A DNA stretch of 40,505 nt from Chitinispirillales bacterium (lineage in GTDB: Bacteria; Fibrobacterota; Chitinivibrionia; Chitinivibrionales; Chitinispirillaceae), in NCBI GenBank assembly GCA_031281485.1, contig JAITFI010000032.1, forward strand, positions 1-40,505. Reading direction: 5' to 3'. Under the pieces are notes generated by a model. That model worked only from the letters and a program-made list of their open reading frames with translations. It did not search any database and was not told the origin of the DNA. The position numbers and the translations under genes are program-made. Positions 17,729-25,229 of this stretch are shown piece after piece (position 1 is the first letter of the stretch; every line of letters begins with the position of its first letter).

Positions 17729-17734
17729 TATAAT
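17729..17734 (+). promoter_or_regulatory. -10 element of priA
   Basis: A perfect TATAAT ends 8 nt before the priA ATG, so the message would start at or next to the start codon. The -35 is poor (GGTCAA at about 17706). No Shine-Dalgarno sequence is present. Confidence 0.45.
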
Positions 17735-17742
17735 ATACAATA

Positions 17743-19998
17743 ATGATTACAATCAGTCAAAGAAAAAGTATAACTTTTTGCGGACGCGTCGCCGCGGTGG
17801 CGTTCCCCGTGGCCATTCCGGGCGTGTACGACTACGAAATACCCGACAAATTTATTGACCGTATCACCCCCGGGCAACCCGTTTTGGTGGAGGTAAAGAG
17901 GAGCCGTATATGGGGCGTGGCGGTAGAGATTAAGGCCGAATCGGCGGTCGCGGGCAAGATCAAACTCAAGGAGATAATAGACATTAAGGAGGGACATTGG
18001 GCCGACTCGAACCGGTCGCTGCTAAAACTGTACGAATGGATAGCGCGGTACTACCAATGCCCGGTGGGAAGGGTCTTCAGACCGGTCGCGGGGAAGGCCG
18101 TCATCAATAAAAAAGCCAAGACGGTTACGGTTTACAGGTGTATCGATACGGACGGCGCCCGCCCGGTCCTCAAAGACAATCAACGCGCCGCTCTCGAAAA
18201 AATAAGAGGCTGCCCCGAACCGCTGAGCGCCGCCCTGCTCGGAACCCGCTTCGGCATCGCCGCGTCGATCCTCGCCTCGCTGTGCAAAAAGGGCTATCTG
18301 TCCAAAGAGATGAAGACTGTCTTCCGCGACGCCGACGAGTTGTCATACTCTTCCGCCGACGATGGGAAGGTCACCCTCTCCCCCGGACAGCTCGACTGCG
18401 TGGAGCGCGTGGCGGCCTCCCTCTCCGCGCCCGATAAACCGTTTCTGCTCTACGGCGTCACGGGGAGCGGCAAGACGCACGTGTACACCGAACTCGCCAA
18501 GCGCGTCTTGTCCGCCGGACGCGGGGTGATAATCCTCGTGCCGGAGATCAGCCTCACGCCGCAGACGATCTCGCGCTTCCGCGCCGCCATCGGCGACGCC
18601 GTCACGGTGATCCACAGCCGCATGTCCGACGGCGAGCGGCGCGACAGCCTGCAGGAGATCGTCGCCGGACGCCGCCGCGCCGTGGTCGGCGTCCGCAGCG
18701 CCCTCCTGTGCCCCATGGACGACGTGGGCCTGATCGTCGTGGACGAGGAGCACGACGGATCGTACAAGCAGAGCGACACCGACCCGCGCTACAACGCCCG
18801 CGACGCCGCGGCGATGCGCGGACGCCTGCAAGGCGCCGCCGTCGTGCTGGGAAGCGCCACGCCGAGCCTCGAAAGCTATTACAACGCGCTCACCGGCAAG
18901 TACAACCTGCTCACGCTTAACGACCGCTTCGGGACGGCGCGGCTGCCCGCCGTGAAGATTGTGGACATGACCGTCGAACACAAAGAAAAAAACTGGACCG
19001 CCCTGTCGCGGTACCTCGCCTCCCGGCTGGACGAGGAACTCTCGCTGCGCCGTCAAGCCATCCTGCTGCTGAACAGACGCGGGTTCTCCACCTCGCTCCT
19101 TTGCAAAGAGTGCGGCTACTCGCACACGTGCCCCAACTGCTCCGTCAACCTGCGCTACCACAAGGCCGACACCGTGCTCAAATGCCACCTCTGCGGCCAC
19201 GAGGAGGCGGCGCTCGCAAGCTGCCCAAAGTGCGGCGGGCTCAAAATCAAGTACAAGGGCACCGGCATCCAGAAGGCGGAGGAGATGATAAAGGAGCGCT
19301 TCCCGTCGGCGAGGATACTGCGGATGGACCAAGACACGACGCGGCGCAAAGGCTCGCACGCCGCTATACTCGACACCTTCGCGAACGGCGGCGCGGACAT
19401 ATTATTGGGAACGCAGATGGTGGCCAAAGGCCTGAACTTCCCCAATGTCACGCTGGTCGGCGTTCTGCACGCCGACACCGGCCTGCACTTCCCAGACTTC
19501 AGGGCCTCCGAACGCACCTTCCAGTTATTGACCCAAGTGGCCGGCCGGGCGGGTAGGGCGGAACTGACCGGCGAGGTGGTAATCCAAACCTACTGCCCGG
19601 GCGCCCCGGCGGTGCGCTTCGCCGCCGAACACGACTACCTGTCGTTCTACGAACACGAGATAAAGCATAGGAAGGAGCTCTCGTACCCGCCTTTCGGGAA
19701 GATGGCGCGGGTAATCGCCGAAGGCCCGGACGAGGCGGCCGCGGCGGGTTTTCTGAAGAAAGCGGCGAAGATGGTTATCAATATTAACGGCGCCGATACC
19801 GGAATGATAAAGATTCTGGGGCCGACGGTCGCGGTGTTGGCGCGGGTTGACAATGTGTACAGGTACTCTATGATACTGAAATCGAATTCGCCCGTCCCGC
19901 TCGGCGACGCGTTGTTGGAAATCAGAAAACTTGCCGCGGCGGAACTGCCGACGGGGTGCAAGTGCGTCGTAGACGTTGATCCGCAGAATATGCTGTGA
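17743..19998 (+). CDS. priA: Primosomal protein N' (replication restart helicase PriA)
   Basis: PriA recognises abandoned forks and reloads the replisome. The 751-residue protein has the N-terminal 3'-DNA-binding domain (VAVAFPVAIPGVYDYEIPDKF-like start, GQPVLVEVKRSRIWGVAVEI), Walker A GVTGSGKT (about 239-246), the DEEH box in VVDEEHDGSYKQ (about 334), LGSATPSLESY, and the cysteine-rich zinc-binding insert CKECGYSHTCPNC ... CHLCGHEEAALASCPKCGG (about 454-507). The late motifs GTGIQKAEEMIKERFP, GTQMVAKGLNFPNVTLVGV and QVAGRAGRAE follow. Length is normal. It is divergent from the FapA gene. Confidence 0.95.
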   Translation: MITISQRKSITFCGRVAAVAFPVAIPGVYDYEIPDKFIDRITPGQPVLVEVKRSRIWGVAVEIKAESAVAGKIKLKEIIDIKEGHWADSNRSLLKLYEWIARYYQCPVGRVFRPVAGKAVINKKAKTVTVYRCIDTDGARPVLKDNQRAALEKIRGCPEPLSAALLGTRFGIAASILASLCKKGYLSKEMKTVFRDADELSYSSADDGKVTLSPGQLDCVERVAASLSAPDKPFLLYGVTGSGKTHVYTELAKRVLSAGRGVIILVPEISLTPQTISRFRAAIGDAVTVIHSRMSDGERRDSLQEIVAGRRRAVVGVRSALLCPMDDVGLIVVDEEHDGSYKQSDTDPRYNARDAAAMRGRLQGAAVVLGSATPSLESYYNALTGKYNLLTLNDRFGTARLPAVKIVDMTVEHKEKNWTALSRYLASRLDEELSLRRQAILLLNRRGFSTSLLCKECGYSHTCPNCSVNLRYHKADTVLKCHLCGHEEAALASCPKCGGLKIKYKGTGIQKAEEMIKERFPSARILRMDQDTTRRKGSHAAILDTFANGGADILLGTQMVAKGLNFPNVTLVGVLHADTGLHFPDFRASERTFQLLTQVAGRAGRAELTGEVVIQTYCPGAPAVRFAAEHDYLSFYEHEIKHRKELSYPPFGKMARVIAEGPDEAAAAGFLKKAAKMVININGADTGMIKILGPTVAVLARVDNVYRYSMILKSNSPVPLGDALLEIRKLAAAELPTGCKCVVDVDPQNML

Positions 19999-20003
19999 TG
20001 TTT

Positions 20004-20033
20004 TTGAAGTCGAAATTAACGCCGTCCCATAAT
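20004..20033 (+). promoter_or_regulatory. Possible promoter of the GT5 gene
   Basis: TTGAAG (20004-20009) and CATAAT (20028-20033) are 18 bp apart, placing the transcript start on the ATG at 20039. This is another nearly leaderless layout; no ribosome-binding site is seen. Confidence 0.3.
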
Positions 20034-20038
20034 GTATA

Positions 20039-21955
20039 ATGTATATTTATACCGTGAGAACGAAACGCCCCCCCCGATACACCGTTCGCGACGCGCAGTT
20101 TACCGCCAAAGTCGACGCTTGGCAGCCTATGCCGCGCGGTTTTTTGGCGGCTTTCGGGCGCGAGGGCTTCGACTCGCTCAACGCCAGCGAACGCGCCTTT
20201 GACTCCGATTCCCGCAAGATCGCCTTTCTGACCTTTGAGAACAGCTTCGCGCCGCTGGGCGGATTAGCCGCCGTGGTGCGGATACTGCCAGTTTGCCTCA
20301 ATAAAGCCGGCGAAGACGTTATCGTCCTCACGCCGCTCTACGCCAACATACCGAAGGTCAGGGAGGCGCTCGAAAACGGGACGCTTGAACCCGCCATCCC
20401 CAAACAAGAGTTCAAAACCGTGTCGTATAGCGGCGAAGCCAGCTGTTACCGCCACGGCGCCGCCCCCGTGCCGACCTACTTCATCTCCGTGGAGGGGCGC
20501 TTCACCGCGTCGCTCAACCCGTACTCCTACGCCGACAGCAACGAGATACTCGACGACTCGCTCGCCTTCTGCGCCGCCGCCCCGTTCGTACTCAATAAAC
20601 TCGGCGTCAGCCGCAACGTGCTCTTCCACGCCCACGACTGGGAGACCGCGCCAATCGCGCTTACCTCGAAAATCGCAGTGCTTGAAGGGTTGTTAGAAAA
20701 CGCGCGGACCGTCTTGACCCTGCACAACTCCTTCGACAGCGGCATAGACGCGGACAGAAAACGGAAATTCTTCGGCGGAAAAATACAAGGCGATACGATA
20801 CTGAAGTGCGTGATACCGCTCCTAAACGGCCCGCTGACCACAGTGAGCGTCCCATTCGCGACCGAACTGCGCGTCGACCCGCTGCAACGCACAATCTTCA
20901 CCAACCACCTGCAAGGAGAATTCTCCGCCAACCCGCCCATAGGCGTGGAAAACGGAATGTTCGGCAAGCCGCACCTGTGCTACACGTACACCGCGCTCTC
21001 CCACGCCCGGCAGGGCGTCTACGACAAACTGCTCGCCGAAAAGAGGCGGTTCAGACAGGCCATGCTGCGGACGGTGGGGAGGATGGCCGACAGAGACGGG
21101 GTGATAGGCGGGCTTGCCGAAATGATTGTTGACAAGCCTACCGATAGATGTATTAACACCGGTATCAATAAGAATATCGGTACAGATGTTAATGCCGGCA
21201 TCAATACCGATGTTGGTACGGATACTGATGTCGATACCGATAAAAACATCAACGCCCGACCAATATTCTTCATGTCAGGCCGCCTCGACCTTATGCAAAA
21301 AGGCTTTGACGTGATCTTTAACGCCATCCAGTGTTTTCCCGCCGGTAAAGCCGCCCTGATATTCTGCCCAAGCAGCGCCGACGGCGCGCGCCATTCCAAG
21401 GAGCTCGCTTTCTTTCGGGATATAGCTCAGGAGCGCCCCGGCGATATCGTGATATGGCCGTTCAGGATAACGGAGGGTGATTACGTCACCTCCGTTTTGG
21501 GGAGTTCGTTTTTGCTGATGCCCTCGTTCTACGAGCCGTTCGGGGCGGCGACGGAGGGTTTTATCTACGGTACCCCGGTTGTGGCGCGGGCTACGGGCGG
21601 GCTCACGGTTCAGGTGAGGCCGCTGCTCGGCGGCGGCGCGGGGTCGGTGGGCTCCGCAACCGGGCTCTTGTATCGCGAGGCCGCCGAGGGCGAAGCGCAG
21701 GCGTGCGACGGGTGGCGCGACATCCTCAGCGTCCCCGTGGATCAGCGGATAAGGGTGCCGCTCTACCAGTCTATGGTAAAGGAGGCCTTCGGGGCGCTCT
21801 CCGTGGCGGCGGATATCTTCGCCGACAGGGTGCGCTACGGGCGGATGATGGTGAACTGCATGGACAGCCTGCGGGATTTCTCTTGGAACGCGGCTGTTTC
21901 AAAGTACCGCCGGGTTTACGAGGCGGCGGCGCGGCGCGGGTTCTTCGACGAGTGA
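20039..21955 (+). CDS. Glycogen/starch synthase-like glycosyltransferase (GT5)
   Basis: The 638-residue protein has a starch-synthase catalytic N-domain (about 60-290: KIAFLTFENSFAPLGGLAAV, VLTPLYANIPKV, VLFHAHDWETAPIAL, LTLHNS) and a GT-B C-domain (about 408-600: FMSGRLDLMQKGFDV, SFYEPFGAATEGFIYGTPVV, ARATGGLTVQVRP), so it probably elongates alpha-1,4-glucan from an NDP-glucose. The usual KxGGL motif that binds the nucleotide sugar reads PLGGL, without the lysine. A low-complexity insert of about 40 residues (about 367-407, repeats of IGTDVN/INTDVGTD) lies just before the C-domain and is encoded by near-tandem DNA. The first ATG lacks a Shine-Dalgarno sequence. Confidence 0.8.
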   Translation: MYIYTVRTKRPPRYTVRDAQFTAKVDAWQPMPRGFLAAFGREGFDSLNASERAFDSDSRKIAFLTFENSFAPLGGLAAVVRILPVCLNKAGEDVIVLTPLYANIPKVREALENGTLEPAIPKQEFKTVSYSGEASCYRHGAAPVPTYFISVEGRFTASLNPYSYADSNEILDDSLAFCAAAPFVLNKLGVSRNVLFHAHDWETAPIALTSKIAVLEGLLENARTVLTLHNSFDSGIDADRKRKFFGGKIQGDTILKCVIPLLNGPLTTVSVPFATELRVDPLQRTIFTNHLQGEFSANPPIGVENGMFGKPHLCYTYTALSHARQGVYDKLLAEKRRFRQAMLRTVGRMADRDGVIGGLAEMIVDKPTDRCINTGINKNIGTDVNAGINTDVGTDTDVDTDKNINARPIFFMSGRLDLMQKGFDVIFNAIQCFPAGKAALIFCPSSADGARHSKELAFFRDIAQERPGDIVIWPFRITEGDYVTSVLGSSFLLMPSFYEPFGAATEGFIYGTPVVARATGGLTVQVRPLLGGGAGSVGSATGLLYREAAEGEAQACDGWRDILSVPVDQRIRVPLYQSMVKEAFGALSVAADIFADRVRYGRMMVNCMDSLRDFSWNAAVSKYRRVYEAAARRGFFDE

Positions 21956-21971
21956 AAGAATTTTTAAGATT

Positions 21972-22001
21972 TTGACATTGTCCCGCGAATTAATTTATAT
22001 T
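21972..22001 (+). promoter_or_regulatory. Sigma-70 promoter of the Pro/Ala-rich membrane protein gene
   Basis: TTGACA (21972-21977) and TATATT (21996-22001) are separated by 18 bp, about 38 nt before the ATG at 22040. It is the best -35/-10 pair in the window. Confidence 0.65.
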
Positions 22002-22039
22002 ATCTATTGATTGGGACGTCGGCAAAGAAAGGGATTTAA

Positions 22040-23482
22040 ATGAGCGGCGGCATAGAGATGCTTTTGACTGGCTTTTTGGCGGGCGGCATAGTCGCGTCCG
22101 TCGTGTGGGCGATCGTCGTCTTGGGCAGGCGGCGCGCTACCGAGGCGCAGAAGGCCGATAGGGAGCGGATCATGGCCTCGGTGGGGGAGACGCTGGCCGA
22201 GGCCGACGCCATAGAGACGAACTTCAGGAGCGGCGCGCTCGCGTCGGACGCTTTCCGCCGCGGCATGGGCGAAAGAATAAACGCCGTGATGCGCCTGCTC
22301 AGAACCAATATGCACATCCTCGACGCCTACTTCGTGAAGTACGCCGAACAAGAGGCGCGCGACTATATGCGCATTGTGGACAATCCGGAGCGCCGCAAAC
22401 ACGACGGTCCCGATCTCCCCGCCGCGCCGATCCCCGGCGCCGTCGATAAAGCCGCCATGTATGAACAGCCGTTCGCCGTACCCGCCCCCGCGCCCGCGCC
22501 GGTCGCCGTCGATACGGCCAAATATGAACTGCCGCACACCGCCCCCGCGCCAATAGCCGCCGATGATTTCGAACCGCAACCAGCTCCCGCGCCCATAGCC
22601 GAGGCCGCCGTCACCCACGATGACTTCGCCCCGCAACCCGCGCCCGCCCCCGCGCCCATAGAGGAAGCCGCCGAGGCGGAAGATGATTTCGAACCCCAAC
22701 AAACAGCCCCCGCGCCGGAAGTCGCCGATACCGCGGATCAATACGAACCGCAACCCGCCCCCGCGCCCATAGCCGAGACCGCCGCCGGTACCGACGATAA
22801 CTTCGAGCCGCCGTTCGCCCCGCCTCCGCCCGCCGCACCCGAGCCGACCGCCGTCGACGACGCGGACGATGATTTCGAACCGCCGCCCGTGAGCGCCACC
22901 GAAACGGCCACACTGTACGGAACTCCGCACAGCGCCCCCGTCAGGGAAGAAGAGCTGGTGCTCGGCGAGTCCCCGGAGGACATGAGCGCCCGTTTTTCGT
23001 ACAACCCGCCGTCGCCCGCCCCCATAGGAACAAGCAATTTCGCGCCGCCGCCGGTTATACCGCCGCAGCCCGCGCCTACTAGCCCCGTCGCCAACGACGC
23101 GGCATGGTCGGGAGGCGACTCCATAGAAGAGTTCGAAGCCGCCTTTGAACAATTCGAAATCCCCGCCGCCACACAAACGCCAGCCGCCGAGTACGAGGAA
23201 ACAGGCAAGTTCCCAACGGGCGGCACAAGCCAAGACCCCCCCGTATTCGCGCCGCCCCCGCCGAACCCGCAAGACGACGACCACGAATTTACCGAAACCA
23301 GCTCCATAGACAGAGGCGCAATCCTAAACGCAATGGCCGCCTCCGGACAACTGCCGTCAGTCCAAACGCCGCTCTCAGTCCCAATGCCACCACAACAATC
23401 GTCAGTGCCGGAAAATCAGCATCAAGGAATTACAGGGGATGATGTTGCGGATAGTATTGATAATTTCTTTAATCTGAAATAA
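22040..23482 (+). CDS. Membrane-anchored protein with Pro/Ala-rich repeat region
   Basis: A 480-residue protein with one N-terminal membrane helix (about 8-28, LLTGFLAGGIVASVVWAIVVL) followed by RRR, so the rest is probably cytoplasmic. Residues 35-115 form a helical region with conserved-looking charge pattern (ETLAEADAIETNFRSG, RTNMHILDAYFVKYAEQEA). Residues about 125-330 are a low-complexity domain with seven or so copies of a DDFEPQPAPAPIAE-type unit. The tail is Pro/Gln-rich and ends in GITGDDVADSIDNFFNLK. I do not recognise the family. Repeat B3 begins just after the stop codon. Confidence 0.75.
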   Translation: MSGGIEMLLTGFLAGGIVASVVWAIVVLGRRRATEAQKADRERIMASVGETLAEADAIETNFRSGALASDAFRRGMGERINAVMRLLRTNMHILDAYFVKYAEQEARDYMRIVDNPERRKHDGPDLPAAPIPGAVDKAAMYEQPFAVPAPAPAPVAVDTAKYELPHTAPAPIAADDFEPQPAPAPIAEAAVTHDDFAPQPAPAPAPIEEAAEAEDDFEPQQTAPAPEVADTADQYEPQPAPAPIAETAAGTDDNFEPPFAPPPPAAPEPTAVDDADDDFEPPPVSATETATLYGTPHSAPVREEELVLGESPEDMSARFSYNPPSPAPIGTSNFAPPPVIPPQPAPTSPVANDAAWSGGDSIEEFEAAFEQFEIPAATQTPAAEYEETGKFPTGGTSQDPPVFAPPPPNPQDDDHEFTETSSIDRGAILNAMAASGQLPSVQTPLSVPMPPQQSSVPENQHQGITGDDVADSIDNFFNLK

Positions 23483-23492
23483 TTGAAAAGAT

Positions 23493-23615
23493 TGTCTGAA
23501 CTAGGATTAGTAGGATTAGAAAACAGATTATAGGATTAAAAAGATTAAAAAACGTTAATTTGACGGTGTTTTTAATCCTAAAATCCTTTAAATCCTACTA
23601 ATCCTAGTTCAGACA
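23493..23615. repeat. Family B repeat, complete inverted copy B3
   Basis: The ends are 24-bp perfect inverted repeats beginning TGTCTGAACTAGGATTAG (23493 on) and ending CTAATCCTAGTTCAGACA (23615). The inner parts repeat AGGATTA-type units, and the two arms diverge only near the centre (23540-23570). It lies between two convergent genes, and its right arm encodes the last three residues and the TAG stop of the RNA methyltransferase gene. A role as a two-way terminator is inferred. Confidence 0.8.
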
Positions 23616-24359
23616 ATGTTTTCTCTGCCTCGCAATTTCATACAACAGCACACCAGCCGCTACCGACGCGTTTAACGACTGGCCCAACGGATTCATCGGT
23701 ATAGTCACTGTCGCGGTACACTGCTTTTGCAAGTAGGGCGGTATGCCCCGGTGCTCCCCGCCGGTTACCAGCACAGTCGGCCCACTGAAATCGTAATCGC
23801 TCGGGGCAACACCACCCTCCACGGCCGCCCCTACCACCGAAAAACCGCTGCTGCCCGCCAATCCCTCTATCAAACCCTCCAAATTCCGCGGTTTAACGAT
23901 ACGGATATGCTCGAACATACCCGCCGAACTTTTGGCCACCGCCGCGTTCAGCGGGACCGTGTTCTTCCGCTCCAGCAGCAAAGCGTCGGCGCCCAGACAA
24001 ACGCACGAACGGATTATCGCCCCTAAATTCCCCGGATCCTCTATAGACGCCGCCACCACGAAAAGCGGCGCCGCCTTCGCCGCCACGATGCCCTCTATAA
24101 CCTCCGCCCCGTCGTAAGGCCGCACGCTGCAAAAAGCCACAACCCCCTGATGCCGCCGCGTCCCGGCCAAGGCGTCAAGCTTCGCCTCCGGAACAAGATT
24201 GTAAGACATCCGCTCCCGCCGGCAAATGCGAAGCAGCTCGAAAAGCGCCGCGCTCCGCTTCTCCTTGTCAAAATAGACGTGCTCAACGTCCTGACGACGG
24301 ACGCTGAGAAGCTCTTCCACAGGGTGGATGCCGTAAATCGGAGTGTCGGATGGCTGCAT
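23604..24359 (-). CDS. TrmH/SpoU-family RNA 2'-O-methyltransferase
   Basis: The 251-residue protein has the three SPOUT motifs: ASIEDPGNLGAIIRS (motif 1), LVTGGEHRGIP (motif 2) and IPMNPLGQSLNASVAAGVLL (motif 3), preceded by a short substrate-binding N-domain (IYGIHPVEELL...). The knotted fold binds S-adenosylmethionine and methylates ribose in rRNA or tRNA; it resembles RlmB (G2251 of 23S rRNA) but the target cannot be fixed. I chose the ATG at 24359, where the family begins; the open frame extends upstream to 24476 into promoter-like AT-rich DNA. The final residues CLN and the stop lie in repeat B3. Confidence 0.88.
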   Translation of the reverse strand: MQPSDTPIYGIHPVEELLSVRRQDVEHVYFDKEKRSAALFELLRICRRERMSYNLVPEAKLDALAGTRRHQGVVAFCSVRPYDGAEVIEGIVAAKAAPLFVVAASIEDPGNLGAIIRSCVCLGADALLLERKNTVPLNAAVAKSSAGMFEHIRIVKPRNLEGLIEGLAGSSGFSVVGAAVEGGVAPSDYDFSGPTVLVTGGEHRGIPPYLQKQCTATVTIPMNPLGQSLNASVAAGVLLYEIARQRKHCLN

Positions 24360-24465
24360 AATGATTAATATAATAGAAAAAAGACTAAAGTCGGTAATTA
24401 AAAAAACCGATAATATACAATAGATAGTAGTGGGATGTGACGCTAATAAGGCAAAGGAGGCTATT
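24360..24465. promoter_or_regulatory. Divergent promoter region of the RNA methyltransferase gene and flaG
   Basis: On the minus strand TATATT (24372-24367) ends 7 nt before the methyltransferase ATG, another nearly leaderless arrangement; an overlapping TATTAT also fits. On the plus strand GATAAT at 24409-24414 may serve flaG. No convincing -35 is seen for either. Confidence 0.35.
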
Positions 24466-24867
24466 ATGACGATCACAAACGTAGGTTCCGTTACGATGGA
24501 GCCGGTCTATGCCGGCGGAGAAAGAGCGGCGCACGAGAGCGGTACAGCGCCCGCAACCCAAACCCAAGGGGCCGACACATTCGTGCCCACAAAAGGCGGC
24601 CAAGCCGAGGCGCAAGCCACGCCCGCCGAACACGGCGCCGAGTTCCAAAAGACCATGGACGAGTCCATCAAACAGGCCAACAAGTCCTTAGCCAACTACG
24701 ACCGCCAAATAGAACGCGAGATCCACAGTGTCACCAAGGTGCTCATGTACAAAATCAGAGACACCAAAACGAACGAGGTCATAGCCGAGTATCCGCCCAA
24801 AAAGATACAAGACATGATCGCCAAAATGTGGGAACTGGCGGGGCTGTTCATCGACCAGAAGGCGTAG
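24466..24867 (+). CDS. flaG: FlaG family protein
   Basis: A 133-residue protein. The C-terminal half carries the FlaG pattern: amphipathic ANKSLANYDRQIEREIHSVT, then VLMYKIRDTKTNEVIAEYPP, then KKIQDMIAKMWELAGLFIDQ. FlaG proteins influence flagellar filament length and usually lie next to fliD, as here. The N-terminal half is low in structure (Thr/Ala/Gln-rich). The start at 24466 has a strong AAAGGAGG 5 nt upstream; an earlier in-frame ATG (24430) does not. A strong hairpin terminator follows at 24991. Confidence 0.85.
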   Translation: MTITNVGSVTMEPVYAGGERAAHESGTAPATQTQGADTFVPTKGGQAEAQATPAEHGAEFQKTMDESIKQANKSLANYDRQIEREIHSVTKVLMYKIRDTKTNEVIAEYPPKKIQDMIAKMWELAGLFIDQKA

Positions 24868-24874
24868 AAAACAC

Positions 24875-25099
24875 TGTCTGAATTAGGATTGGTAGGATTG
24901 GCTTCGCCGAGATAAACAAGTTATAAGGATTATAGGATTAAAAACATTAAAAGATTAAAACACTGACATAGGCGCTGTAGTGGTTGTAGGGGGCGGGGTA
25001 AAGCCCGCCCTTTTTTGATAGCCTGAATAAGGGATGGGTTTAAAGGTTTTGACGTTTAATCCTAAAATCCTTTAAATCCTACGAATCCTAGTTCAGACG
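24875..25099. repeat. Family B repeat, split copy B4 around a terminator
   Basis: The left arm (24875-24955) starts TGTCTGAATTAGGATTGG and has the same GGCTTCGCCGAG insert as B2. The right arm (25055-25099) ends CGAATCCTAGTTCAGACG. Between them lies about 100 bp containing the flaG terminator hairpin. This whole 362-bp gap between flaG and fliD holds no gene. Confidence 0.7.
24991..25016 (+). terminator. Rho-independent terminator of flaG
   Basis: GGGCGGG (24991-24997), loop GTAAAG, CCCGCCC (25004-25010), then TTTTTT. A textbook terminator placed inside repeat B4. Confidence 0.85.
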
Positions 25100-25147
25100 T
25101 TATTTGACGTTAATCCTGACCCGGACATTATTTAAGTATTAATAATA

Positions 25148-25177
25148 TTGAAATCTTGCCGATACAATATGTATAAT
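25148..25177 (+). promoter_or_regulatory. Promoter of fliD
   Basis: TTGAAA (25148-25153) and TATAAT (25172-25177) with an 18-bp spacer point to a sigma-70-type promoter rather than a sigma-28/54 flagellar promoter. The leader is about 45 nt, ending in AAAAAAGGGGGG before the ATG. Confidence 0.55.
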
Positions 25178-25229
25178 ATATATATGTAGTACCACACGCC
25201 AACGAAATAACCCAAAAAAGGGGGGCATT

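Noticed and set aside
22004-23284. 426-codon minus-strand open frame, Gly/Arg-rich
   Set aside because: It is the complement of the Pro/Ala-rich coding region of the gene at 22040-23482, lacks a start signal and has biased shadow composition.
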